NCBI GenBank assembly: GCA_026018925.1
Contig: JAKSZU010000013.1
Location: 76,063,791 to 76,127,790 of the forward strand
Reading direction: 5' to 3'
Length of the DNA: 64,000 nt
Source: Tupaia tana
Lineage: Eukaryota > Chordata > Mammalia > Scandentia > Tupaiidae
The translations under genes were made by a program, and so were the position numbers. Positions 48,705 to 60,162 of the stretch are shown piece by piece. Position 1 is the first letter of the stretch. Each line of letters begins with the position of its first letter. The notes under the pieces are model-generated. The model was given only the letters and a program-made list of their open reading frames with translations, did not search any database and had not been told where the DNA came from.

Positions 48705-49130
48705 TGCATTCTTAAATTCAACAAGATAAAGAATACATTCTATTACTTGAACATGGTTTATTTTTTATGGAAGCTGTGCACTTTCTCAAAGATATGTCAT
48801 TTTGATCATATTTTTATGCAAATTTCTATGTGCATCTAGTGATTATTTTAGTACAAATAGATACTCTGGAGATAGGATTCAAATGGTTTATCAAATAGAT
48901 TTTTTTTTCATTTGCCTGTTTGAATTTAATATCCTTAAAGTTATTGCTGATCAAATGGCATCCAGTCATTCCACAAATTTCTAACACCTGATCCAAAGAA
49001 ACATCTGCCAGGGAACTTTTACTCAGAAGCAGGTTTTGTGAGTTTTGAGGGTTTTTTTGTTATTTTGACAATTTCTGTTGTTATTGTCATAGAGGTAGTT
49101 TTGCTATAGAGTAATATTGACAAAAAAGGG
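48705..49130. other. no recognised feature
   Basis: AT-rich unassigned sequence. Confidence 0.4.
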
Positions 49131-49135
49131 GTTTT

Positions 49136-50373
49136 TAAAAGTTCATGGAACTCATATATAATAAAAATATTATAAGTTTCAAAAATTTATAAACCAAAAT
49201 AAAGTCATACTAACTTGTTATAACAAGCCTGAATAGGAACTAATTTGAAACACTGAAAAATAATATGTTAGTTTGAAAAGAGCCCATATTAGAGCAATAG
49301 AAATGCTATTAAAATTGAAACAAGAACAAACATCAAAATTAAGGCAAAGCTTACGTTAAAGAAAGAATGGTGAAATCACTGAGGCTTTAGGAAAAGTTTG
49401 TGGGGGCAATGCCCCCAAATAAATAAGTAGTTTACCAAGAGATAATTCATTTGAAGAAGGAACAAAATGTTGAAGAAGAAGTCCAGAGCAGGAGACTATC
49501 CACATCAATTTATGAGGGAAAATTTTATCTGGTTCATGCTCTTATTGAAGAAGACCAATGATGAATAACATAAACAAGATCCAATACCATAGACATTTCA
49601 GTTGCTTTAGCTAATGCAATTCTCTTAAAATTGGGGAAACTTTCTGCTTGATGGACACCAAAACTGATGCATTTAGATCAGCTGCAAACAAGAGTAGAAT
49701 TTTCAATGGAAAATTTAAACAAGTGGAATTAAAATTGAGGCATTTTGTGGGAGAAGTTACAGGACTTGACACATGATTTTACCTTAGAATCCCAAGATAG
49801 TGAAAGTAGTGACTAACCAGAAATGCAGTAGTTCATTCAGAGAAAAGGCAGACTGATCAAGAGCAAACATCAGGCAATAATTCTTTTGGATACTCAAGAC
49901 ATTTTGGACTTTCTGAAATGCCAAAGAATGATAATATCTGCTTATTATGAACGTGTTTTGAGAAGGTTAGCTGAAGTTTTAACAGAAAAATGCTAAGAAA
50001 AACTTAATCAGAAAGTCCTTCACCACAATGCTCATGCACAGTCCTCTTATCTAACAAGGACAATTTTGTAAAAGTTTTGAAATCATTAGATATCTACTTT
50101 ACAGTCCTAATTTGGCTGCTTCTGACTTCTTTTTGTTTCCTAATCTTAAAGAGATGTTACTTAAATGAAACCCATATTTCTTCAGTTAATAATGTAAAAA
50201 GATTGCATTGACATAGTTAAATTTTGAAGGCCTTCTGTTTTTAGGGATGGAACAAATGGTTGTTATTATTACTTACAAAAGTGTCTTGAACTTGATGGAG
50301 CTTATGTTGAGAAATAAAGTTAATATATTTTTATTTTTATCTTCTAATTCCATTTTTCCATGAACTCTTTGAA
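49136..50373 (+). mobile_element. mariner DNA transposon (MARNA-like), dead, near full length
   Basis: Terminal inverted repeats are visible: 'aaaagttcatggaa' at the left and the complement of 'aaagagttcatggaaaaatgg' at the right. Between them the plus strand keeps a mariner-type transposase remnant with many stops. Near 50,021 it reads HHNAHAQSSYLTRTIL, matching the family's HHDNA block, and near 50,118 ASDFFLFPNLKE, matching CDFFLFPxLK with the last catalytic Asp. A C-terminal 'KCLELDGAYVEK' ends at a stop near 50,315. Mariner transposases use a DD34D triad. Here the Asp of HHDN is missing, as the codons read CAC CAC AAT. Autonomous activity is impossible. Length near 1.24 kb fits a complete mariner. 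The name MARNA is from recollection of its 'agttcatggaa' ends. Confidence 0.85.
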
Positions 50374-50379
50374 GTCTCA

Positions 50380-52130
50380 TATATCTGCTTAAATGCATTA
50401 GCATTCCAATCTCACATTGACATTTGGTCAGAGTAACAAGTTCATATTTCATATTTCAGTGTGAACTGACTCAAACAATTCCACTAAAATTTATGAAAAA
50501 TAGAAAGTATATTGTTATATATGATTGCTATTAAAATGGAGTAGTGTTGGGTTGACATCCATTGTCCTTCATCTGATCTTCTGCAAGTTCCTGTGCTGAA
50601 TATTAAACACAGAAAGCCTAGGACATAACCATAGGCAAAGGGAAAAAAGCTATTTTGTTATTTATGAAGATAGGATTTCCAGCACTTTTCCTAAAAGCTG
50701 CTTTCAATGGCGATTCTACAGGATAAGTATAAATCTCTTTATCTAGTTTACAAGCCCATTCATGTTCTACCCCTCCAACCCTTCAGCCTTGTTGTCTGAT
50801 ATTTTTCTCATTTCTCATTTTATCTCAGCTACACTGATATACAGTTTTCTGATTGTGTATTGCTTTCCTCTCAGTCTGCTTACTATCAGGTGTGTTCTCT
50901 CTTTCTTGCTCTCTTAGCGTACTCTTCCTATTCATTTCATCATCTCTTCTCTAATACTTCTTTATTTGTCTATTCTTTTATTTGAACAGTATTTACCAAG
51001 CCCTCCATAGGCAGAAGTCTTGTGAGGACACTGAGAATAGTCTTGAAAGCTTACATTTAAGTAAAAGAAGCCAAGCAGTTATAAATAGCTTAAGAATTCT
51101 CTTAAGGGGAAATATTGGGTGTCATAAGAAAGCACAAATTCATGGATGCAAGGAAGGCACAGCAGATATGTGGCATCCTGCCCACGTGCATGGAACACCA
51201 TTCTGGACCAAGACAGTTATCTTCCCCTCTACAGCTCACAACTAAGATCATTTTTCAGAACTTCCTTTGACCCAAGGAAGCCACATTGCAAATTTGGACT
51301 TGCAACCCTCTCCATGGGACAGTTCAAATGGGGTAAGAAGGTACAAAGACCTGGCTCCTTTGAATCAATTCCTAGTTGTTTTAGTTTCCTGTAGTATTAT
51401 GTAAAGGTTCTGATGCAATGACATCATAGTGTAAGTTCTGCTCAAGTCTGCTTTCCTCACACCTTTTCAAGCATTGTTCCTAAAGACATCTACCAATAAA
51501 CATCTATGTACAAATTTTTATGTCAGAATGTGTTTACTTGGAAACCTGACCCAAGGTAGAATGGAAGTATTATGGGAGAAAATGAACATCTCAGATACCT
51601 ATTAATACAAGTGTAGCAGTTTACCAGGTGAAAAAAGCAGGGAAAAACTTTACAGAGAGAGACCAGTATATGCAAATTTTTAGAAGAAAAAGAGAAAACC
51701 TATTTTGTTTTGTTTGTTCATTCGATCATGAAGCTTTGTTTAGAGTGTGAGTTGATTAATAAAGAGATATGAGACTGGATTTTATAGCAAAATCTGAATT
51801 ATTAAAGATAACCATGTAAGTCGGTATAACTTGTAGTAACTGTCTTGATGCTTGAATCTACCACTGGATCTGGTACATCTTAGCAATTTTATATAACATC
51901 TAGATTATTTTAAAAAGTATTAATAAGAAGTGCAGATTTTGCTGAAAATATTATAGACTCAGAGAGTCTTTTTATTGCATACTGTACAACACAATTCAAT
52001 AAGTTCTTTGACATGTTCTCATTTGTGGTAGTATTAAAATATACCAAAAATTCATTGAAATTTCTCCCATCAATAGGCAAATCTAATATTACTCCTCTTG
52101 AAGAGTCTGGAAGTAGTGATTCCTTAATAG
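50380..52130. other. no recognised gene
   Basis: About 1.75 kb. An L2/L3-type fragment may lie at 50,985-51,080 ('acagtatttaccaagccctc', 'gaaagcttacatttaagtaa'). The rest is unassigned. Confidence 0.4.
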
Positions 52131-52153
52131 AATATTGCAGAAGTTATTTTGTA

Positions 52154-52411
52154 GGGACCAGCAGTTGGCATAATGGCTATGTCGCTGGACTCCCATGTAG
52201 TCAACCGCGGCTCAAGTCCCAGACCCAGTGGCTTAAACTTACGCCGGCCGCATATGTGTGTGTGCCCAAGATCCCGAGAGGAGACTGGAGGAGAAGGGAT
52301 TGCAGCATGGCCATCCTCCCTGGGGGGTGATTTCTCACTTTCTGTCTGTCTTTCTCTGTCTGTCTGGCGAGTGCATGTGCCCTATAGCAAAAACCTCTCC
52401 AAAAAAAAAAG
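52154..52411 (+). mobile_element. group A SINE, young
   Basis: Near-consensus copy. TSD 'gaagttattttgta' at 52,140-52,153 and 52,412-52,425. Confidence 0.94.
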
Positions 52412-52484
52412 GAAGTTATTTTGTAACTTCCCACACTGAGGTGAATCGCATCTACATGGACATATAGCTAGAGACTTAAAGAAT

Positions 52485-52880
52485 AGCTGCTGTCTTTCTC
52501 TCTAGGATCAGTTGCTATGAGGAAGCAAGTCATGTTGTAAGGACATTCAATGAGCCCTGTGGAGAGGCTCACCTAGAAAGAACTCACTACACTATAGCCA
52601 ACTTGCCTGCTATGTGATCTATCTTGGGAGCATATTCTCTTACCTCAGTCAAGCTTTCAGATGGTAATATCCCCTTCCCATATTCCTGACTCTCTAATTC
52701 CCACCACCTAGCTTCAACTACAGGTGGGGCTCCAGACGCTGTGGAGCAGATTTTGTAAGCCAATGTAGTATTCCCATCTGAATTTCTGATACACAGAAAC
52801 TATAGGAAAACAAATAGCTATTTTATTAAATACTAAAATTGGAATCATTTTTTTCATACTAGTGAATAACTAATGCACTC
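52485..52880 (+). mobile_element. MaLR LTR (MLT1-like), degraded
   Basis: 'gaagcaagtcatgttgtaag', 'gagccctgtggagaggctca', 'gtcaagctttcagatggtaa' and 'tgatacacagaaactatagg' then 'gctattttattaaatactaa' keep the order of an MLT1 subfamily. Confidence 0.6.
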
Positions 52881-52884
52881 GAGA

Positions 52885-53630
52885 CCTTCTAGTCATTCAA
52901 ACTACTAACTAAGGAATCTCCTCAATCTTCCCGTTGTTTGGATCCATGAAGCATTCTTTGCCCAAGCTCTTTGACAGATACATTCCTATTTTTGTCTTCC
53001 CTCTTGGCAAGGAATAGCTCACTTACCATATTCAATGCCTAGGTTTACACAGCTGGTAAATGGTTGTACTAAAATTAAAACCAGAGTTAATTGCTTATGC
53101 TCTGGACAACCTAGAGCAACTGAAGAACTTTAAACAAAGGAATGATTATTGTTATTCAACAACATAATGATGTCTTAGTAAAGAACATCATATAAGAAAG
53201 AGAACTAGGCATGAAAAGGTTAAATAAAGACAGTGACTTTTATAGATGTAAAACTGTCTATATATGCATTTAGTGTTTCAATCCCCAACGTTAAAACCAA
53301 CAGTAAGGATTTGCAAAACTCATTAGTTAATATGCTTGTGAATAGGAAGACCTATTGTCTTGAATTCTTTTCCTTTTACATTTCCTAAAATATAAAGAAA
53401 GCTTTTGAATTCTATTTAGGTAATCTTGATTGCGGTTGCAAAGTACAGAATCAATAGTCCCTATCTGACATACCTACATATATTTACAAAACATATCCAG
53501 AAATATCCCTTTTTAAATGAGAAAAGAGTTTCTAATACAGTTTTCTGTGTCAATGTTCTTTTTATAACTCCCATCTACCTTTATTAATTCTATTCCTAGA
53601 TTATTATAGTAAAAGCATCTGTTCATTAAA
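52885..53630. other. no gene; MIR remnant
   Basis: A reverse MIR fragment at about 53,040-53,110 ('ggtttacacagctggtaaat'). Otherwise unassigned. Confidence 0.45.
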
Positions 53631-53769
53631 AGCCTTTCTGGACCAGCCAATGAAGTGGTGGTTAAAGTGGTTGGATACCACATATCTAACAGCATGGTTT
53701 CAGTCCTTGCCTGGTGGCTTGAAAATAAACTGGGCACATGTGCATGCCTGCTCAAAATCAAGAGCGGAG

Positions 53770-53845
53770 AGGAATAGCAGGTGACATGGTGGTTAAGGTG
53801 TTGGACTCTATATGCCAACCATGGTTCAGGACCTGACAGAGGTTA

Positions 53846-53888
<43 letters not shown>

Positions 53889-54017
53889 TCCCTCTCCCTC
53901 TCCCTCTCCCTCTCCCTCTCTCTCTCTCTCTCTCTGTCTCTCTCTGGTGAGCTCATGTGCCCTGTAGCAAATTGAAAGTTAATAATAATGATAAATAAAT
54001 AAATCTTTGAAAGTAAA
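53770..54017 (+). mobile_element. group C SINE nested in group A, with CT expansion
   Basis: Head 'agcaggtgacatggtggtta', B box 'ggttcagg', then a greatly expanded (ct)n and (ccctct)n tract at 53,848-53,940, then 'gtagcaaattgaaagttaat' tail. The body continuity of the outer SINE shows it arrived later. Confidence 0.85.
53848..53940. repeat. (CT)n/(CCCTCT)n tract
   Basis: About 18 CT units, then several ccctct units, then CT again. It grew from the SINE's own pyrimidine tract. Confidence 0.95.
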
Positions 54018-54147
54018 TCAGAGAAGAGAATGGAGAAGGGATTTCAGTGCGGGCATCCTCTCTGGAGAGTGTGCTTTCTCACTTTCTCACTTTCTGTGCA
54101 TCTGGTGAGTGTACAAGCCCTACAGCAACTTTCTTTCTTTCTTTCTT

Positions 54148-54181
<34 letters not shown>

Positions 54182-54202
54182 TTAGAGGGCATTTTGAGAC
54201 CA

Positions 54203-54430
54203 GGAGATGGTGTGGTAGTTAAGGCACTGGACTTCAACATGGCCAAACGTGGTTTTAGTCTTATCAGGCAGCTTGAAAATTATACTGGGCATCTGTGCAT
54301 GGTGTCCAAAATCCTGAAAGGAAAATGGAGAAAGGATTATGGTGTGACCATTTCCTCAAGGGGTGATTTCTCACTTTCTCTCTGTCTCTCTGGCAAGCAT
54401 ACATGCCCTATGGCAAAATCAAAAACAAAA
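54203..54430 (+). mobile_element. group A SINE
   Basis: 'gagaccaggagatggtgtgg' head, body 'aatcctgaaaggaaaatgga', 'ccctatggcaaaatc' tail. Preceded by a (cttt)n/poly(T) stretch (54,129-54,183). Confidence 0.82.
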
Positions 54431-54434
54431 ACAT

Positions 54435-54809
54435 TTCCCTTGCCTTTGGGATCAAGCAATATGACAGCTTAAACCAACGTAGTCTCCACCCTACTCTAAC
54501 ACAAAGAAACATTAGATAGAATATAAGCACAACAAAAGCACTGAAAACAGAGAAATATATAACTGAGTTTAAAAAGGAAAAATAAGAGAAAAGGGAGAAA
54601 TTTTTTTTTGTCTTTTTGTTTTTGAACTCAGTTCATTTTTCTTCTTTTGGTGCTAAAAATAAAAATGAAGCCGAAGGTGATGCTGTAGCAACTGAAGGGT
54701 GATTTTGTTATATGAAGGTCCAACAACTAGGAGATTTTAATATTCATCTGGATTCAACAAATAGTCATAAACTCATTTGATACATGAAGCTACAACTGAG
54801 AATATGTTT
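54435..54809. other. no recognised feature
   Basis: A-rich, then T-rich unassigned sequence that forms the target region of the EIF4E2 retrocopy. Confidence 0.4.
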
Positions 54810-54822
54810 GCTCTTAGTTTTT

Positions 54823-56000
54823 GTTTTTTTTCTTTTTCAGTTTAGCACTATTTATTAAGTGATCTCAGCTGTTGTTGAAGCTGCTGCTTGTCAGCCTGTT
54901 ATTAAAACATAATGTTCTTCCACTTCCTCTTGTCCAGGACAGAAGCATCTTCCAGGTGGCACACTAACAGAACAAGAGACTCCGATGACGCCAGCTTCAA
55001 TGATGGTGCCATCCAGAGAGGAAGATGGTCATGGCACATTCAACTGTGGCTTCCAGAGATTTTGAAAAAGGAGCCTTTGGGGGCCCAGCCTGCCTGGCAT
55101 TTTGATGCTGTCAGTGTGAGTTTTGTAGATTCAGGCTGTGGTAGCTTGGTCACTGGCAGTCTTATTCCAGATGTAAATGATGTCCTGAAAGCGGACAAAG
55201 ACCACAGCCCCACAGATCTCTTTCCCAACCATGAACTGTTCCCCCAACATGGACAGGATGAGATTTTCCCAGCAACAGGAGGCCAAGCCCTTCCGCAGCT
55301 GAATAATCCACTTGCCACCATTTTTTTTTTATTTGGAGAGGTTTTTCGCTATAGGGCCGTGCGCTTGCCAGACAGACAGAGAGAGACAGAGAGACAGAAA
55401 GCGAGAAATCACCCCCCAGGGTCACGCCGCAATCCCTTCTGCTCTATTCTCCTCTCGGGATCTTGGGCACGCACGCACACGCGCCTGGCGTGAGTTTTAA
55501 GCCACCGGGTCCGGGACGCGAACCACGGTCGACTACGTGGGAGTCCAGCGACATAGCCATTACGCTAACTGCTGGTTCCCCACTTGCCACCATTTTTATT
55601 TGCATCATCCTCTCACATGGTTTTAATTCCTTCTTTGAAGAGATGGAAGTCACTGTGGCCTGTCAGGTCCCCGGGACAAACCATGTGGCTATAAAACCTC
55701 CAGAACTGGTCCACAGAGGCGAAGGTGATAATCTGTTTGATATTCTGTTCGTAGCTCTGTGAACTCATGGGACGGCCGGGGGTCCTCCTGGAGTACCAGA
55801 AAGTGTAGTTGTACTGCAGGGGATGCTCTGCTTGTCCAGGGACGACAGTCTTCCTCTTTTTTGCTGCCCTGACTCTTGTCCCAGTCTGTTTTTTCCTTCT
55901 CAACATCTTTCTGTGTGCTGTTTTCTTCATTCTGATCGTGGTCCCCACTGTAATCGTCTTTCAAAGCGACAAATTTGTTCATCCTCTCACCTCTGCTATC
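54823..56000 (-). pseudogene. EIF4E2: processed retrocopy of eIF4E homologous protein 4EHP
   Basis: 4EHP binds the mRNA cap and represses translation with GIGYF partners. The minus strand reads MNKFVALKDDYSGDHDQNEE from 55,982 to the terminal 'LFQNLWKPQLNVP' and a stop at 55,029-55,031, with no introns. Core cap-fold pieces are clear: 'HPLQYNYTFWYSRRTPGRP', 'QFWRFYSHM', 'GHSDFHLFKEGIK', 'IWNKTASDQATT', 'THTDSIKMPGRLGPQRL'. Lesions: a one-base gain in an A run (plus-strand T run 55,857-55,862) shifts frame after about residue 40; TGG to TGA at 55,613-55,615; a SINE at 55,326-55,579; CGA to TGA at 55,131-55,133, followed by a deletion of about 17 codons; a one-codon loss nearby. A T-rich stretch at 54,823-54,839 is the tail. 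TSD 'gctcttagttttt' at 54,810-54,822 and 56,001-56,013. Dead copy. Confidence 0.96.
55326..55579 (-). mobile_element. group A SINE inside EIF4E2 retrocopy
   Basis: CpG-rich young copy, complete head. Perfect 18-bp TSD 'ccacttgccaccattttt' at 55,308-55,325 and 55,580-55,597, which is retrocopy coding sequence. A short body deletion removes the 'ggatggcc' segment. Confidence 0.96.
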
Positions 56001-56039
56001 GCTCTTAGTTTTTTTGTTTGTTTGTTTTTTAATTAAAGA

Positions 56040-57330
56040 GAAATAGGAATATCTGACAGGTTTTTATCAACCATGATCCTCTTCCCACCCCGTGTCTTCC
56101 AGTCATTTAGGAAAATATTAAAGAGGCAAAAAATAAAAACCACCAGGTAGTAATACATAGACTAATTAATGAATACATTATTAATCATTGAGATTATATT
56201 GAGACAATTGATTATTTCATATTTATAAGAGGAATCATTAAATTTTTACTAACAAGCTCATTAGGGATATAAGGAAAATTAAGAATAGTGTCAGTTAAAA
56301 TAAAATGAGTGAACTTCACAAAGAATAGCAGTGCAAAATTAAATATAAAACTCATCTCTAGCTGAATTTGTGTTGACCTTATTAATTCCATTTACCTCTG
56401 GTAATTTTAAAGTCAATTTGTATAACCTTACAGAAATAAATCATTTGAGAAATAGGTCTACATAATATTTGTATCTACTATTTATCATTTCCTTTTCTTC
56501 TTCAATTCTCTATTTTTCTATTTTTTAGATAAAAAATATGATAGATATTCTCTGGCCTTTTTCAATTTTTCAAAGTCTCTAAAAATGAGAGAAATAAATG
56601 CCATTTGTTTCTGCAAATCTGAAGCTATTTCATAAGGATGGCCCTTGTATATTTTCACAGTTTGGTCTGTCTGGTTTGGAAAGTTGCAAAAAACTTTCAG
56701 GTTGTGAATATTGCAAGTGTATTGGCACACATTATTTATACATTTTAGCAATATATTTATATATATATATATATATATATGTAGATAGATAGATAGATCC
56801 AAGTTTTACCTCATAGAGAATTACTTGTACATTCTCAATTGATGTCAAACACCAGATTTTTTTTAAAAAAATCAACTTAAACTCTAGCCTTGTAGCTGCT
56901 AAATTTATCATTGTGTCCCATCACCATCAGTACTTAGATGTTTGCAAAACAATAAGTTTGAAATGATAAGCTTTTTAAAAAGTTATCTATGAAGAGATAA
57001 TTATCTCTATTTTTAAAATTGTCTTTAAAATACAGCAACCCATCAGTGTTTTGACTTTATTTGTCATTTGTGGATAGGGACTTTGGTATTTAGGTATAAC
57101 AATGGATAAAACATATAAAAAAAGATAATGACAATCACAAACAACCAGAAAAGTGAAGTATTGTTTTAGGCTTCAGCTTGTATTATCCTCAGACTGCCTC
57201 TGGGCATTTCAGTTCTTCCATGTAGGACTGAAAATTGCTTTCAATATCAAACTAGTATTATGTTCACAATTATTAATATTTCTCCACAATTTCTTACTGA
57301 CATTCATAAAAGTTGTTTTTTGAGTCTCTA
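56040..57330. other. AT-rich sequence with TA microsatellite
   Basis: No gene. (ta)n and (gata)n at 56,755-56,798. Confidence 0.5.
56755..56798. repeat. (TA)n(GATA)n microsatellite
   Basis: Perfect TA run followed by gtagatagatagatagat. Confidence 0.95.
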
Positions 57331-57339
57331 GTTAGTGAC

Positions 57340-57590
57340 ATCACTGAATTTTTTGGTAAAACTGGAATATCATGATTAACCTCATTTTAATAATTAAGAA
57401 ACTAAGGCTCCAAAATGCTAAATAATTTATATGAGGTCACAGTGTTTACAGATGAGTACCTTATCCAAAACAAAAACAAAAAAAGAATTAGGTATTTGGA
57501 TTCTAGACCTTCTCATGTAGGGCTTTTGGACAAGTCATTCATTCTTTCTGGGCTTTTTCCAATTATCTATAAAATAAAGTTCTAGTCTTT
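57340..57590. repeat. MIR remnants
   Basis: 'attaagaaactaaggctcca' with 'tatatgaggtcacagtgttt' is MIR in reverse. 'tttggacaagtcattcattc' with 'ttatctataaaataaagttc' is MIR-like in the forward sense. Two fragments abut. Confidence 0.5.
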
Positions 57591-57664
57591 AAATCTTTTA
57601 TGCTTTATTCAAACCCTAAAATATCAAGAAGGCTTTTAAAGAGTCATATGAAAAGTGAAAAATG

Positions 57665-58781
57665 CAGTCATCTGAAAATAGTTAGGCAACTTATTTTTGA
57701 CAAAGAATACTAGTCAATCCAGTGGGAAAAGGAAAAACCTCTTTAGCAAATGGTGCTGGAAAAAGTGGGTATCCACCTGCAGAAATATGAATCTGAACCT
57801 CTATCTGTCACCATTAACAAAAATCAACTCAAAGTGGATCAAAGATCTAAACCTAAGACCCCAAACTATAAAACTACTGGTGGAAAACACTTGGAAAACT
57901 CTGGGAGACATTGGGGTAGACAAAGACTTCTTAAGAAAGATCCCCAAAGCACAGGCAATAATCCCCAAAATAGACGGGTGGGATTACATCATATTGAGAA
58001 GTTTCTGCACAGAAAAGAACACAGTAATTAGTGTGAATCAAAAACCCTTGGAATGGGAAAAAATTATTGTTAACTATGCCTCAGATAAGGGACTGATAAT
58101 CAGAATGCATAGGGAACTCAAGCAGCTTACCCAGAAGAAAATGATTAACCCAGTTAAGAGATGGAAAAATGATCTGAACAAACAACTCTCTAAGAAAGAC
58201 ATATGAACATTCAAAAAGCATGTGAAAAAAATGTTCAACATCCTTCATAATAAGGGAAATGCAGATCAAAACCACAATAACATACCATCTGAGCCCAGTC
58301 AGAATGGTGAAGACTGAAAAGAAAAAAAATGATAAGTGCTGGCAGGGATGTGGTGAGAGAGGAACTCTTCTACACCATTGGTGAAAATGTAAATTGATGG
58401 TCCAGCCACTTTGGAAAACATTATGGAGGTTTCTCAAAGACATTCAAATAGAAATACCATATGATCCAGCAATTCTACTCCTGGGTATCTACCCAGAAGA
58501 CAGGAGAATGCTCAATCAGAAAAGTGCATGTAGGGACCAGCAGTTAGCGTAATGGCTATGTCGCTGGACTCCCACGTAGTCGACCGCGGTTCGAGTCCCG
58601 GACCCGGCGGCTTAAACTCACGCCGGGCGCGTGTGCGTGCGTGCCCAAGATCCCAAGAGGAGAATGGAGGAGAAGGGATTGCGGCGTGGCCATCCCCCCT
58701 GGGGGGTGATTTCCTGCTTTCTATCTCTCTGTCTCTCTCTGTCTGTCTGGCGAGCGCACGTGCCCTATAGCAAAAACCTCT

Positions 58782-58816
<35 letters not shown>

Positions 58817-59372
58817 AAAGTGCATGTACAACTATATTTATTGCAGCATTATTCACAATTGCTAAGACATGGAAACAACCCAAATGTCCACAAACAGATG
58901 AAAGGATTGGAAAAGTGTGGCACATATAGTACATGGAATACTGTTCAGCTATTAAAGAAATAAATAAATAAAATTTTTTTTAAAATACCATGGCATTCGA
59001 TAGAAAGTGAATGAACATGGAAGATTTATAGCTGAGTGAAACAAGTCAGGCTATGAAACATTGACATTGTATGTCTTCATTTAATATATACCGACTGTCT
59101 ATACATGGTAGAGACTGGAAGACATAAAAGCACTGAAAATTGTTATGGACACTGGAGACAAAGTGAAAAGAGAGTGGAGAGGAGAATAGTGCAGAAAGAG
59201 AAGTTTGGGAAAACAACAGAGAAGTAAGACATTTGTGGGATACAGATATGATTTATTAGCTGTTAATGATGTTGTGTATAGTATTCTCAACTCGTCTGCC
59301 ATATGGCATATATCATGTTACAATTTAAATTAATGATTGAATGTATAAATAATAATAAATAGTAAAAAAAAT
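57665..59372 (+). mobile_element. L1 LINE, 5'-truncated: ORF2 C-terminus and 3' UTR
   Basis: The plus strand keeps an open frame of 169 codons (57,697-58,206) of L1 ORF2 C-terminus ('NMNLNLYLSPLTKINSKWIK', 'LNLRPQTIKLL', 'ASDKGLIIR'), followed by broken frame with 'HLSPVRM', '[10 protein letters not shown]', 'YDPAILLLGIYPEDRRM', then the 3' UTR and an aataataaatagtaaaaaaa end. It overlaps 15.1-16.9 kb of the first L1 and is the same lineage. The longer surviving frame suggests less decay than that copy. It is split by a young SINE at 58,533. Truncated, so it cannot encode retrotransposition proteins. Confidence 0.92.
58533..58813 (+). mobile_element. group A SINE, near-consensus, inside L1
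   Basis: Almost identical to the copy at 38.87 kb: 'cccaagagg' for 'cccgagagg', 'cacgtgccc' for 'cacgcgccc', and one C fewer before the tail. A tail of more than 30. Perfect TSD 'agaaaagtgcatgta' at 58,518-58,532 and 58,814-58,828. Confidence 0.97.
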
Positions 59373-59379
59373 GGATAGG

Positions 59380-59990
59380 ATAGGTGAGAGGAGCACACAG
59401 AGGTTGAAAGAGCCCTTTAATATTATTCCTTGTATTTTTACAAATTGTCTTAATTATGTATTTTCCTAAAGGTTACTTATTAAAAGTATTACTAGGCATG
59501 AACTTTAGAATAATTATATAAAACTGTTCATGCTTTTTAGACTTGGAAACTCTGAAACATTTTCTGTCAAATCATTAGTTACAATTTTGGCATCAGGAAA
59601 GGTGATGTCCATAACCAGCTGTGCGTAATGTTGTCCTGTGTGAAGGTGACAGTAAAGAGATACACAAACTGTAGAGTTTCATGTTGAATGTCTCCAATTC
59701 TATTTATTACCTGTAGATTTGTTCAAGTAAGAAAATTCACAAAGCTGAGTATGTCAAATATCAAACGGGATGAGTAGCAGAATACTCAGAGAGCAGGGAC
59801 CATAGTCTCTAAATAATGTGACAACCTTCTAACATGGAAAGCTATAAATACTTCACTTAGAAGAATATGAATAATGACTACAGAGTAACACCTTGAATAT
59901 CAGACTTCCTTAGATACATGAGTTCCAACTTTAATGTTCTCATGCATTGTGATCTTTGTAAAAGTAAGGATTGTAAAGAAGAAGGCAATA
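59380..59990. other. no recognised feature
   Basis: Unassigned sequence between L1 and an AT-rich palindromic stretch. Confidence 0.4.
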
Positions 59991-59995
59991 GTAAA

Positions 59996-60095
59996 TACAA
60001 TATATTTATATTTATTATAGTATATAATATTTATTATATACTATATATAATAAATATTAGTATATTTATTATAATATATAATAATATTACAAATA
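59996..60095. repeat. AT-only imperfect palindromic stretch
   Basis: Near-pure A/T sequence with self-complementary units such as 'tatttattatagtatataat' and 'ttatatactatatataataa'. Strong hairpin potential. It lies about 70 bp outside the left arm of the inverted duplication. Confidence 0.8.
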
Positions 60096-60162
60096 TTTAA
60101 GTAGCTATAAAACATAAATAAAAGTATTAAGTAAAAATAAATATAAATAAAATATAAAAAAA

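Larger units (their letters stand above)
53638..54128 (+). mobile_element. group A SINE split by a group C SINE
   Basis: The head and first half ('ggaccagccaatgaagtggt' to 'gctcaaaatcaagagcggag') resume at about 54,018 with 'agagaatggagaagggattt' and the pyrimidine tract. The gap is filled by a group C element. Confidence 0.82.

Noticed and set aside
54912-55493. 193-codon forward ORF, the longest plus-strand frame near 55 kb
   Set aside because: It is antisense to the EIF4E2 retrocopy and runs into the SINE. Its translation has no family features.
57697-58206. 169-codon ORF as a possible host gene
   Set aside because: The translation is the C-terminal part of L1 ORF2, and the same sequence recurs in the L1 at 15.1-15.9 kb.
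58512-58934. 140-codon reverse ORF with [13 protein letters not shown]-like arginine-rich translation
   Set aside because: It is the young group A SINE read backwards, including its poly(T). Similar translations recur at every young SINE (for example 13,254-13,580, 38,866-39,108, 55,312-55,500), so it is not a gene.
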